Shown here: positions 45,401 through 52,730 of the stretch, piece after piece
How the letters are laid out: every line of letters begins with the position of its first letter
How positions within the stretch are numbered: position 1 is the first letter of the stretch
Source of the DNA: Asparagopsis taxiformis
Lineage: Eukaryota > Rhodophyta > Florideophyceae > Bonnemaisoniales > Bonnemaisoniaceae
NCBI GenBank assembly: GCA_030407315.1
Contig: JALQPE010002030.1
Coordinates: 39,887 to 103,886 of the forward strand
Length of the DNA stretch: 64,000 nt
Direction: 5' to 3'
Position numbers and translations under genes: made by a program
The notes under the pieces: model-generated
The model's database searches: none
What the model was told of the DNA's origin: nothing
What the model saw: only the letters and a program-made list of their open reading frames with translations

Positions 45401-45470
45401 GATGTCCAGCTCGATTGCATTGCTGGCCAGCCCAGAAATTCTAAAATTTCCGAAAAATCAATTTTGTGGC
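42440..45470 (+). repeat. Right subterminal tandem array of E2
   Basis: The landmark GAAATTCTAAAAT recurs at 42550, 43461, 44429, 44548, 45047 and 45435. Most copies continue through GTGCCGTACGGCAC (a 14-bp palindrome), a hairpin TCTCAAAAACATG...CATGTTTTTGAGA, and GGCCACAACGGCCCC. Most are preceded by ATGGACGTCC and a second GTCC (GGATGTCC-type) motif. Unit length varies from ~0.5 to ~0.95 kb. The end of the right inverted-repeat arm is the first member. No gene is supported here. Confidence 0.82.
44083..44147 (+). repeat. Simple repeat (ACACAAAG)n
   Basis: Tandem 8-bp units (ACACAAAG, later ACACAAAC) in the array region; not coding. Confidence 0.9.
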
Positions 45471-45758
45471 CCAGCATCTCCTGTGCCGAAAATTCCCGCG
45501 CTCACTTGTGATATACGTCTAGACGTGTTTCGCACTTGTACGCATCAGGGAAGGCGTCACGGAAGGTTGAGACTACGCTACTTGTGTACCGCGTCGTCTG
45601 AAATAGCGAGTAGTGTTTGTTGTATAGTTGTGGAGTATGCGTCTGGTGGTTTGTAAAGCTTGCAGAACGGGATAGGGATGTGGGTGGCTCCATTTTATGA
45701 ATACATGAATACAAATATTCAGGGTTGACAAAGCGGAAAGGCATAGGCTCATACATGT

Positions 45759-46148
45759 TTGAGATTGCATAGTGGAGAAAATATTTACATCGAAATTTAC
45801 ATGGAAGAGATGGAGGTTTTAAGGATGAGGTATGAGAGGAAGAAAATTCTTCTGTGGTATGAGGATGTGTTCTGTGGGGGGTGGATGGAATCTTGGGATG
45901 GGATGGTACAGGGGAAGTGGAAATGTACGGAGTGCGGGTTTAGATTGGAGTGTGATTCGGAGAGGAGTGCCGACAAGCATATTATGGGGATTGGGGAGAC
46001 GCTGCGGGGTGTTGGGGTAGTGAGGGCGGAGGAGGTGTTTAGGTGGGACCGTAGGAGGGTGCGGTTGAAGGCCCCGGGAGGAGGGGGTTTTAGGAAAGTG
46101 AGGAGAAAGAGGTGGGAAGGGGGGTGGCGTCTGTTCTGGCTGTGGTGA
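45759..46148 (+). CDS. Small ORF with a cysteine pair, in a C-poor block
   Basis: 129 codons, with WKCTECGF followed by DKHIMGIG, a possible but incomplete zinc-finger pattern. The rest is rich in Gly, Arg and Trp because the strand is almost free of cytosine, which removes stop codons by composition. It may be chance. No family recognised. Confidence 0.25.
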   Translation: MRLHSGENIYIEIYMEEMEVLRMRYERKKILLWYEDVFCGGWMESWDGMVQGKWKCTECGFRLECDSERSADKHIMGIGETLRGVGVVRAEEVFRWDRRRVRLKAPGGGGFRKVRRKRWEGGWRLFWLW

Positions 46149-46720
46149 GTGGGGATGTGATGGGGAAGAAGAGGGTTATTGTATTTGGGGAGGGAGGAGA
46201 GTGGGAGGATGGGTGCGAAGTGGGGGGTTGATATGTGGTTCAGAGCGGGGAGGTTTCTGGGGAGACGGCGGGGGAGCGGGAGCGTGGGCCGGTGGTGGTG
46301 GTGGTGGTGTATACGGTATCGAAGATGCGGATGGCGTGGGGGCATGTAGCAGGTGAGGGAGGGAGGGGTGGAGCAGGTCGAAGAGTAAGCTGCAGGGGAA
46401 GTTTGTGGAGAGGGCGAAGGAGAGGGGTTGAAGGTAGAGGAGAGAGGGTATTGAAGAACAATACGTTGCAAAGGTGATGGGGGAGAGCATGGTCGAGGGG
46501 ATAGGGGATGTTTTTCCCTATTCTGAGGTAGTATGAGGACTGGTTATAAGAAATCTGTACGGTAGAGCAGAAAAGTAGGTATGGAATGGAGGTGTGCACC
46601 GTGGAAGCGGGGATAGGTAGCTGAAAATGCGTTCTAGAGTGGTATTGGGGGTGTTTGAGGTACAGTACGGGGGAGGTGAGCACCAAATGGAAGGGGGTGT
46701 GAGCGAGAGGATGAAAAAAT
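45790..46720. other. Strongly strand-asymmetric (C-poor, G-rich) block
   Basis: About 900 bp in which the plus strand is mostly G, A and T with long runs such as GGTGGTGGTGGTGG near 46293-46308. The opposite strand reads as a proline/histidine-rich frame that I treat as an artefact. No gene is assigned. Followed at 46740 by the right terminal region of E2. Confidence 0.7.
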
Positions 46721-46759
46721 TAAAGACGAAATTGGAGTCGACCGACAAGGAAAAATAGA

Positions 46760-47071
46760 GTGGTCGCCGTGATGGATGCGGACATCCATGTCGAGCAAGG
46801 CGGCAGAAATTTCTGGGGTCGAAATTTTTGAATTTCTGAACCGGCGCCCGTCCTAGGTTGACATAGACATGGCGGAAGTCCATCCCGAGGGGGACATCCG
46901 TGGTACTAGAAACAATGAATGTCGCCCTAGTAATACTAGACGTACTAGACCGCATGGACGTCCGGTTCTAGGCGGACATCCAAAAATACTGGAGAACATG
47001 GACGTCCGCCTAGTAATACTAGGTGTACTAGAGGTTGTGGACGTCCGCATCCATTTCCGAGAACACAGACG
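46760..47071 (-). repeat. Right terminal region of E2 with GGACGTCC repeats
   Basis: Six or more GGACGTC, GGACATCC or similar motifs and CTAGTAATACTAG palindromic runs precede the terminal CATTTCCGAGAACACAGACG. The last ~48 bp are the terminal inverted repeat pairing with 28514-28561. Confidence 0.82.
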
Positions 47072-47199
47072 GTGGCAATATAACGGAACCTAGACGTGTA
47101 TGTATAAACAGACGCAGGGATCGAGAATGATGCAGTGAAATCAATGTGTATATTTATATACTGGTTGTAAGAACGAGTCTACAAGTTCGAACAGAAGAT

Positions 47200-47271
47200 G
47201 AAGTCCTCTCAAGAGATTGGTTTTGAAATCTCCGATGGCAGATTTCAAACTCAATCTCTCGAGGGGACTTC
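47200..47271. repeat. 72-bp hairpin upstream of P3
   Basis: Arms 47200-47231 and 47240-47271 match at about 28 of 32 positions around the loop CCGATGGC. It lies ~240 bp before the P3 start and ~40 bp after a TATA-like run (47149-47160), so it could be in the P3 leader RNA. Its role is unknown. Confidence 0.8.
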
Positions 47272-47513
47272 AAATTCAAAACAAAAATGGAAATGTCCGT
47301 TGGCGAAATAATTGTATTGAAAGGCCGCCGAAGAACCTAATTATTCCTCATTACGTACCCTACCTAGCCAAAGTATACCGAAAAATATTCAGGTTAACTC
47401 TTTAACTGTGCATTTAAGGTTTATCAAGATTGTTGCCGAAGGTTTTTAACGGCAGGTAGGAGAGAAGATTGTTTTCTGCTGGTGGCTGATTGAGGTGAAG
47501 AATCTATTTCTCG

Positions 47514-50500
47514 ATGGCCTCTGAGAAGAGAAATCCAGCGAGCACCTCTCGGCGTCCTCTTCATGGTGAGCGGCGCAATGGGCTATTGCACATCGACCCA
47601 TTCAAGATCAAAAGATATGTCGAGATTCGAGAAATCGACTACAGGCACGTCGATGTTATTGCCGAGAGCATTCAGGTTTACGGCTACAATGACAACAACC
47701 CAATTACCGGTCGGATCATTGCCGGTGAGGTAGAGGTGCTGGATGGTGCGCATCGTTCGAAAGCTGTAATCAAGCTCATAGAGAACGGTGAGCTTCCGCG
47801 TGATTTCACTGTTCCTATGATTGAAGAAGAAGTCGACATATCTCCGATTACAAGTGCTGCTTTCCTTCTAGATAGTGTGAAAGCATCAAACGCGAACGAT
47901 ATGGCATCCAGGCAGAAGAGGATGACTTTCATTGAGTACCTGAATCTTACTTTGGATCTTAGAGATGGGTACTGGGAGCGGAACGCAGGTGAAAAACAAG
48001 GAAGCTCAAGCATGGTTACAATTCGCGACGTGAATATGCCATCCATTAGGCGATGGCTCGCCGTGGGATCTCAGCGCGAAGATTTGGCAGAAACTGTGCT
48101 GAGGCAGCCACAGTACGAGAGTTGCTTGTCAATTCTTCGTGTGCTTCGCCCCTACAGTCGCATAGAAGAACCCAATCCCAAAATGGTTCGCTGTCTGTGG
48201 CAGTTGTTCTGTATTGTATGGGGAAGGCCGGTGGAAGTTCAGAACAATTTTGCGATGAAGGAGTTTCCCACATCTCTCGAGAAAAGAGCATCAGTTGGCG
48301 AGCAGTTGTTTGGGATGTCTACAAGTGGTGAAATTGCTTCTCCATTGTGTCGCGAATTCCTCACCTGTGAGTATTTTCGTTCTGGAAGAAGTGCACAGGG
48401 TAGAACATTAACAGAAGAAGACAAAGTATTTGGAAGGCTGATGTTTATGATTTCATTTGTGCACATTGCCCTCACTAGACGCAGAAATGCATGCATTCGC
48501 CGGGGTAGGAAGCGTCGTAGAACTGGGAGGGATACAGAGACTTCTACATTCGCCCCTTTCCAGCGCACAAGAGCAAACGGAGAGTCTGTGGGTGTCGTTT
48601 TGGAAAGGGTCATGTCTGCCTGGGATACAACAGCGATGATTCTGGGCTTCGAAAGCGCCTACATGATGTGTCGCCCATACATGGTTTTCGACTCTGAGAA
48701 ATTCCAATTCATCTGTCTTGCTAATCGTACTGACGGGTGGGCACATCCTGACCACTACTCAGATCTTCTGCTTCCGTGCCCGGTAGTGAAACTCCGCGAG
48801 AATGCAGGTTATCCAGGCACTTTGGATATCTCTGTTGATGCAAGGTTGAGGTCTCTGACAGAAGCCGTACTAGTGTCTGTGTATGACTGTATGATAGGCA
48901 TTGATGTATTCGGATCAAGTACGAACCAGATGGAAGGGCTGCGCACTAAATTTTTCCATCAGCCTGACCGGTTCGGATTGAACGCCTTCATCGAAGCAAG
49001 AATAGAACAATCCATCGCATTGGATGGTCACGAAAGACTCAAGGTATGGAAGAACTGGAACCGTGAAATGCGTGTGAAGCCAGTTGATGTCTCCGACTTG
49101 AAAATTCTCTACGAGACTGAACAGCGCAACGCAGCATCCAGATCTCTTTCTCGAGAAAGAGATCGTCTTGAGTCGAATGAATCAATGCAGCACAGCACTC
49201 GCCGTTTAGGTACAGGTGGAAGGAAACCTACCAATGACTCTGGATCCCAGTATACATCCAGCATGGATGGGAGGGCCTCGTCCGCAATGGACACGGTTAT
49301 GCAAGATGTTGCGGAGGATACACCGTCAGCGGAGGCAGTGGGTGAGGAAGAGGGGGTACCGGATCATATTGTGCAATTGAAAAAGGTCATGAAGAGATTT
49401 TGCGTGGCTTACAACTGTACAGCCTCGAGGTTAGTGCACCAGGTTAACACTGATTCCATTGGCATGCTTTCAGGGAATACTATTGATGGACAAGCACAAC
49501 TTGTGCTCACCGATCCACCCTTCAACACGCGGAGGGAGAAAGGCAAGACCAATTCAGACTATGATGACATCAATAGCGCACAAATGTTTCGTACTGGAAA
49601 GGACATTTCTCGAATGCTGCGCCCTGGAGGACATGCCCTGATATTTTCCAGTATCAAACAGTTGGTTGGGTGGGGAGAAGCTCTTCAAAATGCAGAAAGC
49701 GGGGAACAATCCATGCGTACAGACGATGTTCCTCTCATTCTAAGCCGTCGTCCCTACGTATTCATCCAAAACCCAATGAACAAATCGTGTTCATTACACA
49801 ACATTCACGAGTTTGTTGTGCACAGTTTCAAACGTGGGATGGGAGCTGCCGCGTTTGAAATGGTTGATTATTCTTTGCATAACCGTGACCTTTCACGACA
49901 TCCAGGGTACGTGAACGCAATCGACAACTGCCCAAAGCTCCGACCTGGTGAGTCATTGAACTTCGAAGACAAAAGGCTACGTGCGGAGCAGAAGCCTCTG
50001 TCCATACTTCGAGAGCTTATTTCAAGGTTTTCAAAGCCAGGAGACATTGTGGTAGATCTATTCTCCGGAACGTATTCTACTGCAATAGCTTGCATGACAA
50101 TGAGAGATGGTCTGTATCGCAAGTTTATTGGATGTGAAAAAGACGCCACATGCCATGGATCAGCTCAGCCGTTGTTGATGGATTGCTTTGTTAGGCAAGG
50201 TCGAGATGGAGTTTTTGGGGAGGCAACCAAAAATGACATATCGAGTATTCTCGCTAACAAAGAATGGAATTACTCGATAAGGAGCAATGTAGGAAGTGAA
50301 AGACTTCGACATCGAAGTGATGCGCCTGATGGATTCCCGTCGGTATCTTCACTACCACTGCATATGTTGCGATTTGTCTCCTCTGTTGCGCGGGATCAAA
50401 GCATGCTCCGAAGACTTGCCGAAGTCCCAATGAATGAATGGGGCGTAGAAGATTTAGGCAAGGCTTTCTCCGTTGACCCTGAGATGATGCTTGCAGTAGA

Positions 50501-51023
50501 TGCCTCCTTTCACAACGTTATTGTTGCTGCATCGACAGTTCGAGAGGGAGGATTGGGGGTTTTTGCCGCAGAAGATTTAGAGAGGGGCTCTGTTGTTGGA
50601 TGGTATAATGGGACAATTTTATACGGGAAGATTGGGGAGAATGAACCGCAACGCAGTCGCTTGTACGGACCGGACGGGTTCGGTTGTACTGGTGAAAGAT
50701 TCCAAAACTTCAACATGGAGATGGAGACCAGTGTCATCGGAGAAGAAGCACCGGTCGACAAGATATATCTTGTACCAGCGGAATACAATGTCTGCAGCTA
50801 CCTCAACGACAGTAGGACCATTGACGGAATGGAGAGAGTTGGAAATGTGCAACGCAGAAAAAATGCGGAGTTCCGAGTTCACAAAGACGCCAATCCTACT
50901 TGCGACTTCAAGTATGCAGTAGCAAAACCTGATCTCATCCTAGCGCAGGTTGTAGTAGATGTTCGAGCTGGGGAAGAGATATTCGTTGACTATGGATCGC
51001 GCTACTGGACTGCAGAGAAGTAG
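47514..51023 (+). CDS. P3: ParB-like domain - beta-class DNA amino-methyltransferase - SET domain fusion (1169 aa)
   Basis: One uninterrupted frame from ATG 47514. Residues ~25-115 form a ParB/sulfiredoxin-like domain: IDPFKIKRYVEIREIDY, IAESIQVYGYNDNNPI, VLDGAHRSKAV. A long helical linker follows, with a 24-bp palindrome in its DNA (49141-49164). Around residue 667 is LTDPPFNTRR, motif IV of N6-adenine/N4-cytosine methyltransferases; near 848 is VVDLFSGTYSTAIAC then FIGCEKD, the S-adenosylmethionine motif I. Motif IV before I is the beta class. The C-terminus (from ~1005) is a SET domain: GGLGVFAAEDLERGSVVGWY, NVCSYLNDS, NPTCDFKY, AGEEIFVDYG. So it may methylate DNA and a protein such as a histone. 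A TATA-like run is at 47149-47160. It is divergent from P2. The motif I second glycine is replaced (SGTY). Confidence 0.85.
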   Translation: MASEKRNPASTSRRPLHGERRNGLLHIDPFKIKRYVEIREIDYRHVDVIAESIQVYGYNDNNPITGRIIAGEVEVLDGAHRSKAVIKLIENGELPRDFTVPMIEEEVDISPITSAAFLLDSVKASNANDMASRQKRMTFIEYLNLTLDLRDGYWERNAGEKQGSSSMVTIRDVNMPSIRRWLAVGSQREDLAETVLRQPQYESCLSILRVLRPYSRIEEPNPKMVRCLWQLFCIVWGRPVEVQNNFAMKEFPTSLEKRASVGEQLFGMSTSGEIASPLCREFLTCEYFRSGRSAQGRTLTEEDKVFGRLMFMISFVHIALTRRRNACIRRGRKRRRTGRDTETSTFAPFQRTRANGESVGVVLERVMSAWDTTAMILGFESAYMMCRPYMVFDSEKFQFICLANRTDGWAHPDHYSDLLLPCPVVKLRENAGYPGTLDISVDARLRSLTEAVLVSVYDCMIGIDVFGSSTNQMEGLRTKFFHQPDRFGLNAFIEARIEQSIALDGHERLKVWKNWNREMRVKPVDVSDLKILYETEQRNAASRSLSRERDRLESNESMQHSTRRLGTGGRKPTNDSGSQYTSSMDGRASSAMDTVMQDVAEDTPSAEAVGEEEGVPDHIVQLKKVMKRFCVAYNCTASRLVHQVNTDSIGMLSGNTIDGQAQLVLTDPPFNTRREKGKTNSDYDDINSAQMFRTGKDISRMLRPGGHALIFSSIKQLVGWGEALQNAESGEQSMRTDDVPLILSRRPYVFIQNPMNKSCSLHNIHEFVVHSFKRGMGAAAFEMVDYSLHNRDLSRHPGYVNAIDNCPKLRPGESLNFEDKRLRAEQKPLSILRELISRFSKPGDIVVDLFSGTYSTAIACMTMRDGLYRKFIGCEKDATCHGSAQPLLMDCFVRQGRDGVFGEATKNDISSILANKEWNYSIRSNVGSERLRHRSDAPDGFPSVSSLPLHMLRFVSSVARDQSMLRRLAEVPMNEWGVEDLGKAFSVDPEMMLAVDASFHNVIVAASTVREGGLGVFAAEDLERGSVVGWYNGTILYGKIGENEPQRSRLYGPDGFGCTGERFQNFNMEMETSVIGEEAPVDKIYLVPAEYNVCSYLNDSRTIDGMERVGNVQRRKNAEFRVHKDANPTCDFKYAVAKPDLILAQVVVDVRAGEEIFVDYGSRYWTAEK

Positions 51024-51067
51024 GACAGTTTAGGCGTCCAATTACAGATATCAAGAATACCATCAGC

Positions 51068-51073
51068 AATAAA
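51068..51073 (+). promoter_or_regulatory. Candidate polyadenylation signal of P3
   Basis: AATAAA 45 bp after the P3 stop; consistent with a eukaryotic transcript. Confidence 0.55.
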
Positions 51074-51182
51074 AAGTCTTGCATCTGAACTCGTACAACG
51101 TTGTAGTACTACAATCTACCTGAGCGATAATAACAGACTTTCATTTGCTGAGCGGTGCCAGTCAGCCCACGCCCAATGACAG

Positions 51183-51505
51183 TGCTGCACCTGGTCTTTG
51201 CCATGCCAAAATAATACCCGGTAGTATTTTGGGTGTGGCCAGCCCAAGTGCAGCACTATCATTGGCTGTCATGAACGCAGCGGCAGCCAATGGAATTGCT
51301 GCACCTGGGCTTTGCCATGCCAAAATAATACCCGGTATTATTTTGGGTGTGGCCAGCCCAAGTGCAGCTCTGCCATTGGCTGTCATGAACACAGCGGCAG
51401 CCAATGGAATTGCTGCACCTGGTCTTTGCCATGCCAAAATAATACCCGGTATTATTTTGGGTGTGGCCAGCCCAAGTGCAGCTCTGCCATTGGCTGTCAT
51501 GAACG
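51183..51505. repeat. 114-bp tandem repeat with AATAATACCCGGTATTATT palindrome, 3' of P3
   Basis: Units are spaced exactly 114 bp (CCATGCC landmarks at 51201, 51315, 51429). Each contains a 27-bp palindrome with a one-base centre (perfect at 51320-51346 and 51434-51460; one variant base in the first copy). The third unit is cut by the LTR of element C at 51506. Since 114 is a multiple of three, both strands read open; I do not call it coding. Confidence 0.88.
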
Positions 51506-52293
51506 TGTAGCAGGTAGAAAATCCGCTAGAGCGGCAAACCACCCGACAGGTGTCCCGAGCCTCGGTAGAGGAAGCGGTAGAGCAGATGAACCTTATAGGT
51601 ACCCGGCGGGTAGTCTCGTGAGAGAGAAGGGATCGCTACCCGGAGGGGGTTGTGCGATTATAGCGCTCACGCGAGATGTGTATTAATGGATCAAGATGAC
51701 GTAATCCGTCGAGCTGTTGGCTAACCCTAAGGTTTTCCCGGAGAGGGGTTGAACAATAGGTATGCGAACACTGTTCCTGTGGGTCGTAATTCCACTTGAG
51801 TTTACGTTCCTCTAGAAACCGTGCCTATTGGCTATTCCAGTGGCAGTTTTATACTAAGTCTACTGTAAGCTAGGGTTAGTGGTTAGGAATAAATATCCAG
51901 TTAGTGACCAATCAGAACCCAATTACTGGCGCTCGCCTACCCGCGAGGTCATTGCCAATAGGCTTACATTGTAATGTATGGCTGATCAGCCTAAGTTAAA
52001 ATTTGCCCCTTGTGGGGTCTTGGCCGGGGCCGATAGGCCCGGGTGGGGTTATTTGTCAGCCTTAGCTGGTCCTAAGTATAGGAAAGACGCCAGTTGGCTG
52101 GTGCCTTCTGATTGGCACTTCTGATTGGCACATCCCGTAAGTGGGTACCCAATAGGGAAACGACACGGCTCGATCAGCGAGGACCGCCAGGCGGTACGAC
52201 ACGGCCCCCTCCTGAGAGATTTGTCGTCCCGACAAAATTTGATCATGATCAAAAATTGTAATTTTTATTTGCAAATAAAAATTACAATTTTTG
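51506..52293 (-). repeat. 3' LTR of element C (right limit uncertain)
   Basis: Matches 63316-64000 base for base apart from a few small differences as far as the window allows (to about 52205). On the minus strand it ends CCTGCTACA. The other limit is not fixed because the partner runs off the window. I stop it after the AT-rich palindrome at 52250-52293, but it may extend further. Confidence 0.75.
52250..52293. repeat. 44-bp perfect palindrome
   Basis: Centred on TTTGCAAA, AT rich, with no spacer. It overlaps by four bases a 16-bp palindrome TTTGATCATGATCAAA to its left. Confidence 0.93.
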
Positions 52294-52730
52294 GCTGTGG
52301 CCGTTGCATTGTGCAATTCAAAATTTTCCCGCGCGCGGCGCGTGCACACTAAATGTGTTGTCCATCCGACTCTTCCCGAGTTCCGCCCGACCGTTTCCTA
52401 TTGGAATCCACACCTGTTTCAGGTTCATCATCGGCCTAACGCAACACAGCGTATTCACCCCTTCGGTGTCCAACTGCGTCCACGCATTCGCGTCCTTTCC
52501 ATTATCCCTCAAAGGGTTTTTGCATCCATCTGCTAAATAATTAGCCGCGTGATCGCACGAGCGGTGCCAATTCGAGGCTTGCATTCGCCGTTTCGGCCCA
52601 TTGCCTCGCGATCCCCCTTCCTGGGTTGAATAGCGCAGCTCCCTCCCGGAGACTTAAGCCAATAGGCCACTTGTTCGTCCCGCTTCAGGGTTTTTATCAA
52701 CGTCCGTCTTCGCCTCTACTGGCTTTTAGG
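52294..52730. other. Region between the LTR C palindrome and the antisense ORF
   Basis: No gene recognised. It may still be part of the LTR or the polypurine-tract zone of element C; a short purine tract (minus strand AGGAAGGGGGA) lies near 52610-52622. Confidence 0.4.

Larger units (their letters stand above)
28514..47071. mobile_element. Element E2: 18.6 kb DNA transposon inserted in unit X
   Basis: The left end CGTCTGTGTTTTCGG and right end CCGAGAACACAGACG are inverse copies, and 30 of the first 33 bases match. GT flanks both sides (28512-28513 and 47072-47073), consistent with a 2-bp target duplication. Inside are tandem leader repeats, a truncated Plavaka-like transposase, a giant inverted repeat with captured gene fragments, and a right array rich in GGACGTCC. 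The truncated transposase means this copy would need help to move. Confidence 0.82.
23999..51505. mobile_element. Unit X: putative mobile unit carrying P1, P2 and P3, split by E2
   Basis: The unit comprises 23999-28513 and 47072-51505. Its left edge interrupts the E1 transposase at CACTACTGAG, followed by a dense GGCAGTA/TACTGCC array like the subterminal repeats of CACTA elements. P1 (plus) and P2 (minus) converge at 26.2-26.8 kb; P2 and P3 diverge around the E2 insertion. The palindrome AATAATACCCGGTATTATT lies at the 3' side of P1/P2 and of P3. The right end is not in the window because element C inserted at 51506. That X is mobile is inference. Confidence 0.5.

Noticed and set aside
45797..46471. 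224-aa Pro/His-rich minus-strand frame
   Set aside because: It lies in the C-poor block; base composition alone removes stops and produces Pro/His/Thr runs.
47514..51023. Phage or bacterial contamination, because of the ParB-methyltransferase order
   Set aside because: The same frame ends in a SET domain, AATAAA follows, and flanking sequence on both sides is eukaryotic mobile DNA.
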